A stretch of 64,000 bases of DNA from Cristatella mucedo (lineage: Eukaryota > Bryozoa > Phylactolaemata > Cristatellidae): NCBI GenBank assembly GCA_009760855.2, contig WPIO01000019.1, forward strand, positions 3,981,501 to 4,045,500. The letters run 5' to 3'. A program made the position numbers and the translations under genes. Below, in pieces: positions 9,257 through 21,665 of this stretch; the first letter of the stretch is position 1; every line of letters starts with the position of its first letter. The notes under the pieces are model-generated. The model did no database searches. It worked only from the letters and a program-made list of their open reading frames with translations, and was not told the DNA's origin.

Positions 9257-10897
9257 TCACGACGACAGATTCTTGTTGCTAGCCGGGTCGTTTCGGCCAG
9301 CACGCTCCAGGTGATGGTCTGCCTGCTCGAGCAGGTGTGCCGCCTTGTAGCGAGGGACGCCGTTGGCGTCCACACACCTCAGCGCCGGATTCGGATGCGT
9401 GTTCTCTATGCTGCCCAGGGACGTGTAGCCGACGTCGTACAGGCTGCAGTAGGGAAGGCTGAGAGTTCTCAAGAAGCTCCACACGTCATTGTACGACCAG
9501 TCGAGCAGCGGATTGATCCTCATGTACTGCGGCCAATCGGGGTCCGTCATGGCGAAGGGCTGCAAGTGATCAGAAAACGGGTCGTTCCTCCGAGTGCCCA
9601 TGAGGACGGCCTTGATCGAGGGGTCGCTGTCTTTGAGCTTGGCCAGCTGCTCCTTTATTCTGCCGTCGAAGTGCACAACGTGAAGGTTGTACGCCGGCAC
9701 GCACTTCTCAATGAAGAGCTCCACCTCGGGAAACGGTGTCCTGCTTCGGATGTAGAGCGCTTTGATCTTGCCTGCATGGCTGGGATTGGTTTTCTTCACC
9801 ACAGCATAAAACAAATGAAGGAGTGCCGTGCAGTCCTTCCCTCCGTTAAATCCGATGCAGATTTCGTCCATGCTATACTTCGACAGAGCGCTCTCCAACA
9901 CCTTCAGCGCCTCTCCGACTAGCCTCGCGAGCGGTGGGTTGTCGCGGGCAGATGCCATGCTGTACACGCTTTCAGCTGCACAGCCCACAGGGTCGTTGGT
10001 GTAATTAACGGCGCAGTCGGGCGGAAGTTTCTGCAGCAAATCTGTCGACGCCGCATCCAGCAGCTCCTTCTGGGAAGACTCGAGGACCAGGCGCACCTTG
10101 TAGTAGTTGTTGTGCCACTCCGGGTACGACCCGAGCGAGACCCGCGATTGGTACGCCTTCGCGAACTCGCTAAGCGCTTCCGTTATTGTCATCTCGTCAA
10201 CTTTGACGTATAGTTCTCGGACGGCGACGGTGGATTGGGCATTCCGAAAGTGCTCCTCCGTCCCAGGAAAGACGCGCTCCAGCAAGAAAGGAACACCTGG
10301 ATAGACGTAGACGTTGCTGACGCTCACGATCGGGAAGCCGTTGCCGAGGTCGCTGCTAGTGTATGTAAGACGGCTCGACTCGGGTATGAGCAAAACCCTA
10401 TTGTGAGATTCGTGGAATCTCGAACCGAAGTAGTTCTTATATATAGCCTCCAGTTCCTCGCTCAAAACGAGGCGCTCGGAGAAAGCCTTGGCAATGCCTT
10501 CGTACGTAACGTCGTCGTGAGTCGGTCCGATTCCGCCGGCCACAATTACGTGACTGAAGGCGGTCGAAAACTGACTCACGACGGAGCCGATGTCGTCGGC
10601 GTCGTCGGGAACAGTTATGATTCTCTTAACAGTCACCCCAAGCGAATGCAGTCTCTTTGCAATGAAACGCGAGTTTGTATCCTGGACTTGTCCTTTTAGT
10701 ACTTCGTCGCCCACTATTATTATGCCGGCCGTCGCTTGAGGCGCTCTCGCCGCCGCAGCCATGAAGCTCCCGTGCGACCGGCGGGAAGGCGTGGTGCGAC
10801 CGGCTGAAGCGAATCCGTGCTCGATTGTCCGGCCAGTCAGCAATCTCCAAGGGGATCTCGCGAAGCTGTTCGTGCAGCGACGGGCATGAGCCAACAT
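9257..10897 (-). CDS. FLAD1: FAD synthase (FMN adenylyltransferase), single exon
   Basis: Makes FAD from FMN and ATP. The 546-residue ORF has two domains in the order known from animal FLAD1: a molybdopterin-binding-like domain (about 57-230; [40 protein letters not shown]) and a PAPS-reductase-like FAD synthase domain (about 340-500; [81 protein letters not shown]). The ATP-binding Gly-Gly-Lys-Asp and the Arg-Arg loop are kept, and the length is close to human (587). The first 45 residues are Arg/Ser-rich with few acids, like a mitochondrial leader; Met46 (10,762), followed by GCT, could start a cytosolic form. No intron is needed, unlike vertebrate FLAD1. Convergent with MAST. Confidence 0.97.
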   Translation of the reverse strand: MLAHARRCTNSFARSPWRLLTGRTIEHGFASAGRTTPSRRSHGSFMAAAARAPQATAGIIIVGDEVLKGQVQDTNSRFIAKRLHSLGVTVKRIITVPDDADDIGSVVSQFSTAFSHVIVAGGIGPTHDDVTYEGIAKAFSERLVLSEELEAIYKNYFGSRFHESHNRVLLIPESSRLTYTSSDLGNGFPIVSVSNVYVYPGVPFLLERVFPGTEEHFRNAQSTVAVRELYVKVDEMTITEALSEFAKAYQSRVSLGSYPEWHNNYYKVRLVLESSQKELLDAASTDLLQKLPPDCAVNYTNDPVGCAAESVYSMASARDNPPLARLVGEALKVLESALSKYSMDEICIGFNGGKDCTALLHLFYAVVKKTNPSHAGKIKALYIRSRTPFPEVELFIEKCVPAYNLHVVHFDGRIKEQLAKLKDSDPSIKAVLMGTRRNDPFSDHLQPFAMTDPDWPQYMRINPLLDWSYNDVWSFLRTLSLPYCSLYDVGYTSLGSIENTHPNPALRCVDANGVPRYKAAHLLEQADHHLERAGRNDPASNKNLSS

Positions 10898-11114
10898 CGG
10901 TGCACTACCGGTTCCACCTACTTACGGAGGAAAAAAACTCCCTTCGCTGTCAGGATCGGAAATTCGCCTCCCAGTCCCTATAATAAATCTGTGTATGGCT
11001 GGTCATTCCGCTTTGAGAGAAGACTCGGCGCGTGAGCTGGTGTAAAATTAAAAGTATAAGTCGTGCATTGGCGAGCCGGCCATCCGTCTGGAGGCGCCAA
11101 AATTGCATTCTTAA

Positions 11115-11275
11115 GAGAACGTCGAAAACCATTAAGGTCGGGGGTTAAGACACTCGGCTTTAACAACTGAGGTCTGAGTGCTCTAGCCCCGTGGCATACA
11201 CTGTTTGTCAGGCGCCCGAAAAGAGATTCAGTCTCTATGTGTGCTAATCAAATGAATTATGTAAAGAATCAAAAT
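11115..11275 (+). mobile_element. tRNA-derived SINE, family B (diverged)
   Basis: Head with GGTTAAGACACTCGGCTTTA, then CCCCGTGGCATA and the family tail GGCGCCCGAAAAGAGATTCA to AATGAATTATG. Same structure as the copies at 26.3, 37.6 and 42.5 kb. Confidence 0.7.
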
Positions 11276-11394
11276 GCACCGGCTCGGGACGCTCGACCAT
11301 TATTGACTGGGCTTAGTCGGACCCGCCTTCCTCATTTTTTCCTCCTACCTTTAACTTCTCGTTAGTGAGAGGGCGTTCGAACGAGCAGCGGCAG

Positions 11395-11395
<1 letters not shown>

Positions 11396-11438
<43 letters not shown>

Positions 11439-11560
11439 CGTGTGCGTGCGTGTGCGCGTGTGCGTGCGTGTGCGTGTGTGCGCGCGTGTGTGTGCGCGTG
11501 TGCGTGCGCGCGTGTGCGTGTGTGTGTGTGTGCATGTGTGCGCGTGTGTGTGTGCGTCTA
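11396..11560. repeat. (GT)n/(GTGC)n microsatellite
   Basis: About 165 bp of alternating purine-pyrimidine, GT rich with GC interruptions; such sequence can adopt Z-DNA. Confidence 0.95.
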
Positions 11561-11574
11561 TATGAGAGCTTCCT

Positions 11575-11755
11575 ACTTTCTAGCGGCCGTGACAGTTCAG
11601 GAGGTAAGTTTCGCCTCTTCACGACCAAGGTTGTGGGTTTGAATCCTGCCGTGGGCGATCCTTTATTGCCAACTGCAAGCGGTGGCGATAGCCTCTAATA
11701 CCCTTATGCCGCTATATACGTGTGGCTGTTAAATAATCTATTTTCTATAAAAAAA
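11575..11755 (+). mobile_element. tRNA-derived SINE, family A
   Basis: Shows the B-box-like GGGTTTGAATCC followed by GTGGGCGATCCTTTATTGCC, a GGTGGCGATAGCC block and GCTATATACGTGTGGCTGTT, as in the other family A copies. Confidence 0.8.
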
Positions 11756-12829
11756 ATCTGCATACAAGCTCTCTCTCTACCTTCTGAGGCATCGTGGCAA
11801 TTGAGACTGGTGGGGGCATAGATAAGCAGTGCATGATTAGTGCGTTAGGGAAGTTGTAGCCGCCATTTTTTCTGTCTATAGGTGGGCCTGACGATATAAG
11901 CGGTCCTGACTGGTCGCTGGGTTTTCATTTCGGCGAATCTCGCGAAGAGGTAGGTCCGTGCTCCAAGCAAGCTAGAACGAAAGTAATACCTCTAGACTGT
12001 AGATCCTTGGACGCTCGGTCACGTTAAGGCGCGCTTGGAGGGCCTCTTCTGTGAAATTGTTTGTGCAAATTGTGCTCGTGTAGCATAGTGCCGGGCTGGC
12101 TTAATTTGTGGAGCAACAAGAATTTCTAGACAGAAAAACGCCTCTGCCCTTGAACAGGAGCGTGAGGGCACAGCGCTCACTTGCGTTAGGATCATTTAGA
12201 AAGCTTAGCTCGAGCCAGAAAGGGCTCATGGACAAACCAAGGCATAAATGTATGTATTTATTTGTAAAATTATTTATTTATGCATGCGGCGTCAGTCTGC
12301 GTTTAGCAGAAACGACTACACTGGTCAACATTGAAATGGTTACTGACTTAGAAAGACCCTAATCTGTAGTATTTAGCTAGGTTTTCTGAACACGAATATA
12401 ATCATAAACATTTTTATTTCCTCTCATTTGAAGATATTTCCTATATTTTATCGTCTATGTTTCACCGTGTAGATTTACACAGTAGGACTGAAACAACATG
12501 ACTGAAACAACATCTTAAATAAGCCTAGACTGATGTAATATTTCATTGCATTTCTTAACCGTCATGCACAAATCATCGAGAGTTGATTGCAACATTTTTT
12601 TCTTATGCAATGCAATGCTACTGCCAGGTGGACGCGTAGTAAACTGACGACATTAAGCCCAGTCGGAAAGGTTGAGCATTTAAAATCTTTCAGACTTTGT
12701 GCGAGACAGCTGAAGCTACTGCTACACGAAACTGTTGTTATTGTATCCATCTAGGTACAATACAGAACAGTAATGCCTCGAAAGTAAGTTAATACCGTCG
12801 AAAATTGTTTGCTATATTTTTAGGGAAGT

Positions 12830-13910
12830 GACATTTGCCAACCAGAAGAAAAGTATCAATTTTCAAGTGAAGAAAGCACATCATCTTTAATTCGGATGCA
12901 AGGCTGGTGACCAAGACCAGCCTTGTGCCTCCCCATATATGCTGTGCTACATGTGCAACACAGGTTTCATAGTGGGTGAATGGCAAAAAAACCACCAATG
13001 CCATTTGCAGTCCACGTGGTGTGGAGAGAGCCAAGCAACTACGTAAACGACTGATACTTCTCCTTGGTTCCTCCTCTTTCCAGCGGAAGAACGAAGCAAA
13101 AAAGTCAACAATAGTCTACCGAAACATTTCGCCTGCATTAAGACTACTTTCACATGGTGAGAGATTTCCTATTTCAGAACTTTCAGCAGAATATTCTGTT
13201 GATTCATCTGGTGAGGACAAAGGTGAGCCGACCTGATCATCTCCTGGTACGTCGTCATGCAGTGATCCCGATTTCCACTGTGGTGCAGCATAAACTCCAC
13301 GCAGAAAGAACTAAATGACCTGGTTCGTGATTTTGACTTATCCAAGAACAAGGCAGAGTTGCTAGTAATAATAATGCACTTGATAAAGCGCCCTCAGATA
13401 ACTCAATCTCTTTCTAGGCGCTTTACATTTGCAGCAAATGGAAACATGGTTGAATGGTGAGTAATATCATATACGATGTTCGCAAGAACTTCGGTTTTCG
13501 GAGGAATTCTGCAACGAACACGAACGGACATGAGAGTGTTTAATGTCGGGAGGCGAGATCAAAACTCCGACTATTGAACCCTCTCGAAGAAGATGTTACA
13601 ATTACTTTATATCGAAAGCGCTGCCAGAGCTAGTAGAAGACACGCTGATGCAGTATCAGAAACTTGGCTGCAATATGTCTCTAAAGATCTACTTCCTTCA
13701 GTCCCATTTCATTTCTTCCCTGACAACTATGGTATGGTTAGTGATGAACATGGCGAACGTTTTCATAAAGATTTCGCTACAATGGAACAAAGATACCAGG
13801 GAAATGGCCCACTACAATGGTGGCTGACTACTAATGGACACTCCTCTGAGATGCTCCCGAACAGCTGTACAAGAAACAGTCGAATAAATTTAAGTAGTGG
13901 TCTATGACTT
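12830..13910 (+). pseudogene. Decayed repetitive ORF of the 'EHGERFH' type
   Basis: Plus-strand fragments in several frames: EVTFANQKKSINFQ then a stop and FGCKAGDQDQPCASPYMLCY (12,833-12,990), STIVYRNISPALRLLSHGERF (13,115-13,170), KLGCNMSLKIYFLQSHF (13,660-13,710) and, after a frameshift, FFPDNYGMVSDEHGERFHKD with ATMEQRYQG (13,710-13,805). I know this order from a high-copy protein of unknown function in arthropods and other invertebrates, probably carried by a transposable element. A reversed LINE tail (13,345-13,470) sits in the middle. Clearly dead: stops, frameshifts and a missing centre. Confidence 0.65.
13345..13470 (-). mobile_element. CR1-like LINE 3' tail
   Basis: Plus strand reads AATAATAATGCACTTGATAA, then AGCGCCCTCAGATAACTCAA and TCTAGGCGCTTTACATTTGC, the complement of the LINE tail found many times in this window. 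Confidence 0.8.
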
Positions 13911-16900
13911 CATTTTTACAGGTATTAACCGTAGGCCTATAACTAGCGGCATGCATTTCGTGATGTAAACATTAACTTATTGCAGATTACAAAAAGTGGA
14001 GCCAATTTTGCAATTTGGCTGTCATATTCGTGTTGAGCACATAACAGTTGATAAATAAATCAATAATTGTATTTCAGTAACATGACTTTTGTAAACATTT
14101 GTTGACCACTGCTACCAGTTTGGGCTGACCTGTCAATCTTTTGTCTCCAGCCTCCTTTTGCCACTCGAGCGGGACGCGGTTGCCAATCGGCTGATTATTA
14201 ATGGTGGTAATTCTTTACCGCAGCAATCCACGGCGCCAACACCAAAACTAGCCTGCTCTTTGGAGTACTCCTTACATTTTGTCCAGGCCAACTATTTAAC
14301 ACGAAGGCGAGGCTTGCTCAACGCGTCGATTGCACTGGCGAACGACAGTTGCCTCATTATATTCCACTATTATGAGGCAGGTGGTCGAATACTCACGCCG
14401 GCTAGCGACGGCCACGGTAGAGCCAGTGATAGCGTCGTGAAAATAATTCGGAGAGCATCGCCGAAAGCATTTGCATATTAATTCACATATTTAATTCGCA
14501 TATTAATTCATAATTCACGACTCGAATTGCGTGCGCGCGTTCCCGGCCAGAGATTTAGCGTCGTGCAATTGAGTCTGGGTTTTCCTGCCTCCAGTTAGGA
14601 GGCGGATGGAGAGAAAGTGTTCCTTTAGCGAAACAGCCCTCTGTGTTCCCATCTCCTGGCAGGTCATAGAAGCGGATGTCTTTTCCGGTTAGGAAGTTGA
14701 ACTCCAACGAAGCGACAATTGAAGCGTGGGGTGTTTCTGTAAAGGCCACGGCGCGCCGGAACCGATGCCGCTAGTCACGACCTTCGCTGTTTGGGACCTC
14801 GGTCTATTTGGGTCGAGTCCCAGCAATAGACTTATGCGACCTAAATATACGGTACGTTGTTACTTTCCTCGTCGGAGCTCGCTGTAGATAGGACCAGGTC
14901 CGCGTGTTTGTCCCGGTGAGTGTCTATGAAGAGCGTCGTAAGGAGACTGAACTATATGCGAAGCGACCTCATTTCACCACGTGCTAAAGTTCCGTTAAAT
15001 CCGCACGTCGTGCTTTCTAACTCGACTCAGAGCGTGCGCAACGCAACCCCTAACCCCGTTAATGGTGTGTAGGAGAGCACCTGCAGCGATCCTACTATCT
15101 GGGGCGGAGCCATGATTTTCACGTTGGGATGGCGAGGGTCCAGGTTGGGCGAGGGACAAGGCTTCCTTGCCCCCCACAAGGGGGTAATTTGCCTCGGGAT
15201 ATATAAAATACTTCGCCCCTGCCCCATGGCTCCACCACTGTCTACTATTGCGCACCCAGCCACACCGAGCCGGCATTCGGGAGTCGGCTACGCGCTTTAG
15301 CAGGTGGGTGAAGACAGCCCACCTACCGGTGCTCGTCCGGCGTTTCATGCAAGTACGCTCGCGAGGAGTCACTACTAAGATGCCGCCGCCGCCGCTGCTG
15401 CTGCTGCTGCTGCGAGGTCTACGAAAGTGCAAGCTATTCGTGTTCAGCGTATTTTCTCGGGCAGTTCTCGAACTCTGCCGAGGCAGTCCCGCGGGGAAAG
15501 TATTGGGCGAGGGCTAATTTGCCAACAATATGGATCGCTGCGTAGCTTCAGGCGACAGACCTCAGTTATTGACGACTGAAGGTGAGTAAACTCCAATCGC
15601 ACACAATCCGAGTTCATCGCTTCTGCTCTAGCAACACGATGGTGCCGCGAAGGCAACGACGCCAAGAGTCACTGACGGAGCCAACGGTCGCGTGGCTTCG
15701 AGGGCTGCGCGGTTGGCAATAAGCTCGACCGGCGCCTAGAACCGCTGCATCAGTGACGGGTCCTTGAGAAGGGTTTGCCAGTTTGCCGCCGTCGGTCACG
15801 TTTGACAGGGCCCCTACACACTCACAGTGTCGCTGAGGTTGTAGCTAGGTTTTTATAGAGCCGCCTGCATTGTCTCTTGCACGACTTGTGTCCCATCTAA
15901 CGACGCGTCTGATCTCGCTAAGCGCCCGACTGAGATCGTCTTACTCGCGAGCACTCTGCGCACAGTCAGTGCGTAATTCGGTGCACGTGTGCACGCCCGA
16001 TTTAAGCACTGACACAAAAACCGCAGCGAGCTTTCATGGTCTCCTCGAGCAGCAGCCGACTACCAACGTCGTCCGGCGTCGGTGTTGTTGCGCTTCATCC
16101 GTCTCTACGTTGCGTCTCCGAAATCTCGCGGCTAAATTCGCCCCACCCTATTTAAAAGAAACAGCTCATCAAGGGCAGCTGAATGCACCACCCCAAGACA
16201 TGTGAAAGGCGGGTTAATCTGCAGCAGCTAGGAATGGGTCTGAACCCGAACCGCAAAAACTAGTCACAAGGAGTCCTTCTAATCACTGACATGAGTGTCG
16301 TCTTGTATGGTTTTGCCTGCTTGCCTAAACATGACGGTTGTTTGCTTTCGCCAACTCTTAAAGGATATCTTGCCGGGAATCTGGCGAGGCACGTACGAAG
16401 TCAGACAAAGTCTGAGCGCTGCCTTAAAGAGTCGGCCGGAGGGAATCGTCAGCTTAACGATACGATCGGTAGTCAAGGAACTACCCGCAAGTTAACTATT
16501 TTTCTTCGATCTCATTTCCGTTACGATCTAGCGAGCCATAATCGCGAGCATAAGCAGCCTTGAATCAAAACTCATGCTTTAAGCGAGCTTCGAAATTTGG
16601 TACGATTAAAGCGTTGAGTTCGGAATGTCACGGAGCCACAATCGGAACTGCCTAGGAACGGTGGCTAGCATTCACACGCCTCAGCTAGAAGTCACTGAAG
16701 ATAATTTTGAAATGGACGGCCCGCCTTATCGGCAACGCAGCAAGTTTGAATTGACTATCCAAATGAAATGTCTTCATCGGCTTCCCGTCAAGCAGGGTAT
16801 TCATTTCGATGTTTCTTATGGTCTACAAATGTCGAAAGGGCCATGCTTCCTCTAACTTAGCTTACCTTTTTTCAGGACTGTCAGCCGCCTGCGGTCTCGT

Positions 16901-18054
16901 AGATCAACAGGGTTTCTAGAGGTCTCTTTCGATAAGGCACAAGCCACTTATGCAGTAACTGAGGATCTACTGACGATTCGACGAAATTTAATGTATATAC
17001 TAGATATCGCCCGTCATCGACCGTTCTGCTAGCATTGTAGCTGTTTCTTAATTCGAAATTATTTTTGTACGAGAGCTCATTGCCTGTCGACTTGCTTCGC
17101 CGAGTCATAGGTGACGACGCTTCGCCATATTTCCGAAAGACGGAAGGATGCGTCATCTTGCCTCGTGGCGGAAGGACAGACTTTCTCGCTTTAATTGGTA
17201 GAGATCGCTGCACGCTGCCTAAGCGGCAGACCAGTTCCAGATGCCTCGACCTCGGCATATCTGACGTCTGTGGCGGCACAATCTATCTAGCGCACGATCG
17301 ACGCTATCAAGCTCCGCTGTCCTAGGTGCTTTCCGCAATTTGTGCCAGCTACTCCGTGTTTCTCATTTTCGTGCAACCAGTGACCGTCGACGGCATTGAT
17401 GCATAACTTGTCGTGATGTCGCCAACTGCCACTCCCTTTTCGACCGACTGCTGAGGCCTGCATTTCGCCCCAATTTGGGTGCAAAATGCAAACACTTCCA
17501 GGCCGTTATTGACACCCAAATACCTATCCGCGACGCTCTCCAGAAATTCCTAACGTTCATGCTCCAGCCGTGCTTCAGGCATGCTAGCAGTACGAGCACA
17601 TTAAGACGCAGAAACCAGAATGCCAAATCCTCCCAATTGGCTGGGCTAGCCCCAGACCCTCTGGGTTGATTATCGACATCCCATGACAAAACCAGCAATC
17701 GCACGATGGTCCACAGTTCGAGTCTGCCTGATATCAACTATTTATTATTTCAAAAAAAATTTGTGCTTGATAGAGAATCGTGCCAAATTATTCTCTGTAT
17801 TTGAGATATTTATCTATCTATTTATCTCTCTCTCTCGAATTCTATAGCTGCATTCAAGCAGGTCTAACAGCGTTGCCATAGTGTGTTTACAGTGTAAAAT
17901 TCTACAGCTTGGCTTGTAGTTCGTCAGCGTCACAGCTGCCAGATTACTCTACTTCTCTGAAATCAAGCACCGGTTCTCGATCAAGCAGCTCATCAACTTC
18001 ATTGCAATGTATCTCCGTCGGTAACTCCACAAAGTCATACAGACCACGTGGGTG
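13911..18054. other. No gene recognised
   Basis: About 4 kb with only short open frames on both strands, a short GCC/GCT triplet run near 15,380-15,415 and no match to a family I know. Confidence 0.5.
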
Positions 18055-18560
18055 TTACGCAGGAGAGTTTTGTATAGCGTACTCACAGTCTAAGCGGCTT
18101 TCGGTACGCATTCGGTAGCCAACAGACTTCGTCTCACGCAACAAAGAGAAATTGGGAAGCATAGCAGAGTCAGAGAGCAGTTGAGGTAGTGAGTGGCATG
18201 GAAGTAGCAGCTCAGGACCGCTGAAAAGGATGAGCCATAGTCGGCAGCAAGAGAGTAGTTGTCGTTTCGTAAGAATTGTGGAAGCGAGTTCCACAGTCTA
18301 GGACCTGCAGAGCTAAAGCTTCTGTCACCAACGGTCTTTAAGCGAAGGAATGGAACAGCTAATTTATTGTCCACACAGGACTTGAGGGCGCGAACAGGCT
18401 GAAACTGATGCAGCAGTTCAGCTAGGTACGAAGGAGCCAAGCCGTGGTGGGCCTTGTGGGTCAGCGTAGGAACTTTGCTCTGTAACCGTTGCTCAACCGG
18501 CATCCATCCTAGCTCTTTTAGCAAAGGAGGCACGTGCTCAAACCTCTGGGACTTTAAGAC
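18055..18560 (-). mobile_element. LINE family D, C-terminal fragment
   Basis: A 147-residue minus-strand frame carries PPLLKELGWMPVEQRLQSKV, LAPSYLAELL and SAGPRLWNSLPQFLRNDNYS, the conserved tail after the reverse transcriptase of jockey/CR1-type LINEs. Very close to 57.9-58.5 kb. Confidence 0.85.
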
Positions 18561-18654
18561 TAGCCATTGTCGTGTTTCTAACTTTTAGGTCTGTTCGTTC
18601 CTTTGTTCCTGCTTACCGATATGAAATACGTAATTTCCACGGCTTCCTCTAGTA

Positions 18655-19060
18655 CCACCCGATCCTCTTGTGCTGTCCTACCTATCCGAACTACTTGCTA
18701 ATCAGGCCAGGCGTCGTATCGAGCACTCTTCTAACTCAAGTCTCGAGGTGCGACACTAACCAACATGTAATTCTTTGGAAACCGTGCCTTCGCTAGTATG
18801 CTTTTAAAGCCTGACACCCACTCCCGACTGATCTACCTTCATCTAACTTGACAAAGTTTAAAAAAGTTCAAAAACGCATATGCTCCTTACAGCATTTGTT
18901 GGATCCGCTTGAGTTAACCTCCATGTTCGTCCCCGTGATGGCACTGCGCGTATGCTGTCACTAACGTTCCTTCACAGCATATATAAAGTCCCTAGAAAGA
19001 GATTACTTCTCTTAGAGTGCTCCACAAACGTCTTAACTGAAATTACCATTATAATTCGGT
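18655..19060 (+). mobile_element. CR1-like LINE fragment (family C)
   Basis: Decayed coding end (Leu-Ser-Tyr-Leu-Ser-Glu-Leu, then an AWNSLP-like trace) followed by a variant of the family tail, AAAGTCCCTAGAAAGAGATT. Confidence 0.7.
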
Positions 19061-21290
19061 TAAGATTGTTGATGCGTCCTTCATAAAGAATTCGAACATT
19101 TCCTGATTCTTACTCGAGTCGAATGCACAGTATAGGGGCAATGTAAACTAAGGAGGCGTATTAAAAATCACGAACTTGAGGAAGCGGTGGCAAACATGAG
19201 CGATGCATTTTCTCGAAGCATCGCTCACGCACAAGCGAAGTAGCATGTGCAAGGTCGTGCATAGCAAAAGCTACTGCTAAGGAAGCCGTAAGAACCTAAA
19301 ATCCCAAGCAGTAACGAGTGATGAGTTGCATAACAATTACATGGAATGAGTTTTTACTTGCTCGGCTGATCCTAGTACCTCAGCTAGGCCGATTCTAACA
19401 GGAAGCTTACAGTGAGTTAACGATTGCACGACCGGCAGCTAAACTGAGAGATTAGCGCGTCTTTTCCGTCGCTGGTCTTTTTTATCGGCATAATTGTATT
19501 AGAGTATGCAAGCGCTTTGCCCCTCAAGAGAGACGCGCGGATACCTTCATCTATTCTCTTATCTTAGCTACTACCCTCTATAGAATAAGCAATACCTCGT
19601 CAGACCCACCGGAGACCACATTCAACCTCCAACCCGGATCTGATTAAATAACGAATCTTTGCCAGTTTTTCAAAGCAGCAAGCTTATCCTAATTTTGTAC
19701 TTATAGTATAAAATAGAGCAATAAGGTTCAGTGCGGGTATAGTACAGATTGCACATGGTCCTATCTTAGAGGGATATTACAGAGCTGTCAACGGGCTGTC
19801 TAAAAGCTTTCAGAGTTGTCAACGGGCCTGGGTCATCCGGTGAGCCATTTAAGTATGGGGATACCAAAGAAATCTGCTCTAGTTTTCTTTTCGCAATTTG
19901 TAGCCCCCTCTTGTAGATTTGATAGAGGAGCAGAATCTAGGTTTCATTATGGTGCTGATAATACACAGCTGTAGGTGTGATTTGAGTCCTCCCTGCCTTC
20001 CAGCGCGTTGAACTCTCTCTCTCTCTCTCTGCTCGTCTATAGCAATCATGGCTGACATTTTCACTTTGACGCCAGGACAGGAAGGAAGGAAGGAGTAGCT
20101 CGAATATAATGTAGTAGCAATTACGACAAGATTCTTTTGTCACATGATTCGCTACCTCACAGCTGCTTCTCTTTTCTTTTACCCTGAGATTGATTAGGGG
20201 ATTAGGTGATCAACTTAACACCTGCTTTCATAACTGGTGATGGTGCTAATACTGTGGTCACTTCTATGAATTGAATCGCGTTGCCAAATAATTCGGTTAC
20301 CGTTTTCGTGCGTGCGAGAGTGCATTGCCGGAGCTTTGTCGGGGAGGGGGGAGGGGGGCCCCCGAGAGCCGAAGCATGCTTTGAGGAGGAATATCTGATT
20401 TACAACGCATTAAAATATAAATAATAAAATTATTAACACAGCGATAAAGAACCTGGTGCGAAATCCTGATTTATTTAGTTGAACGGAGAGATGATTTAGA
20501 AACAACGCTGCCATAGCTGCCTGCGGCCTGCCTGCTTGTCGTTCCTTGTGAGGAAATGACCACTGAGAGAGAATTGAGCGTTAAAGTGCGTGCATTCTTA
20601 CTCGTGAAACTGTAGCAATCCTTTCAGCAAAGTCATCTGGAACAACCGCAGCTGCAATCCTTTTGACGTTCGTGGAAACCCATGGCACGAGACGAGAATA
20701 CACTAGAATGGTATGCTGAGGTGTACTACCCAGAGAAGAACACAGTCGCAGGTCACCATCATCACTACGTCAGGTGTTGGCTGGTCGTGGAACTTTTTTA
20801 AATTGGTAGGAGCTGCAGTGCTGGAGCGTGCGACGCAACGCTGCACAAAATTTATTTTATGTTCCTCGGCTAAATTCGTATGCTTCTTGCATGCCGACGC
20901 CTGCGTCAGATACATGCTCTGCAAATGGACATCATCACAAAGTCTTTTCACTACCTTGTACTTGAACTACCGTTACGTGCACAACAGTCCTGATGCAGAT
21001 CGGAGTCAGGCGTCAGCGGACTTCAGCGCCTTTGTCGCTTCCGACCTTGACTTTTCATATCGCTCAGCGAGGCGCTGCCATTGTTCCAGATTGTTCCTGA
21101 AACAGAGCATACTATAATTGCAAACTCTTTCATGCAAAGCGGAAACCTGTGTGCTAGGTAGCAGATATGCTTAAAATGGCTTTGCCCAAAAGATATCAGT
21201 ACTAATAAGTCTTTTGTAAAGCGCTATAACAGAGAAAATTGTCTTTCAGGCGCCTTACAATTCACTGCAAGAGAAGCAGTTGACAAAATT
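19061..21290. other. No gene recognised
   Basis: Short frames only. A G-rich stretch at 20,341-20,365 could form a quadruplex. The + frame at 20,713-21,117 (134 codons) has no features I recognise. Confidence 0.45.
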
Positions 21291-21312
21291 TTATGGAAAG
21301 CAAAGTATCATG

Positions 21313-21315
<3 letters not shown>

Positions 21316-21388
<73 letters not shown>
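21316..21388. repeat. (TA)n microsatellite
   Basis: About 70 bp of uninterrupted TA. Confidence 0.97.
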
Positions 21389-21390
<2 letters not shown>

Positions 21391-21534
21391 AAGTATCAAG
21401 CAAAGTGTCATGCTACGAAAAGTGTTCGACGAGTACGTAAGTATCACGCTTCGACAAGCATGCAGAAAGCACGTAAGGAGACACTCGCAGCCTCTGGTTA
21501 TTTGGACTCAAGTTAGTAACGTACACTAAATCAT

Positions 21535-21665
21535 GTACCATATATACTTTATTTTTATATCGCCTTAAGAGAACTCAATCTATATCCAGGCGCTTTACAT
21601 ACAGAGCTCGAGCCTGCAATCTTGGTCGTTAAAGGCGAGCACCTTACCATTGGGCCAAAGCACAT
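21535..21665 (-). mobile_element. tRNA-derived SINE, family B
   Basis: Complement of the family: TATCGCCTTAAGAGAACTCA, CAGGCGCTTTACATA, then CTCGAGCC and TTAAAGGCGAGCACCTTACC with the tRNA-like head TTGGGCCAAAG. Confidence 0.75.

Larger units (their letters stand above)
10898..12789. other. Upstream of FLAD1: SINEs and microsatellite, no gene recognised
   Basis: The FLAD1 promoter should start here. Contains a SINE B copy (about 11,115-11,270), a GT/GC microsatellite and a SINE A copy. I see no conserved ORF. Confidence 0.6.

Noticed and set aside
9098-9922. 274-codon plus-strand frame opposite FLAD1
   Set aside because: Shadow of the real minus-strand gene; its residues follow from FLAD1 codons.
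11362-11628. Long frames of Cys/Val or His/Thr repeats over GT/CA tracts (also 38.3, 45.0, 54.6 and 63.5 kb)
   Set aside because: They are read-outs of dinucleotide repeats in all frames, with no other protein-like content.
15027-15432. Possible snRNA or conserved element near 15.1-15.3 kb
   Set aside because: Compared by eye with U1 and U2 and found no match; only a local G-rich, open stretch remains.
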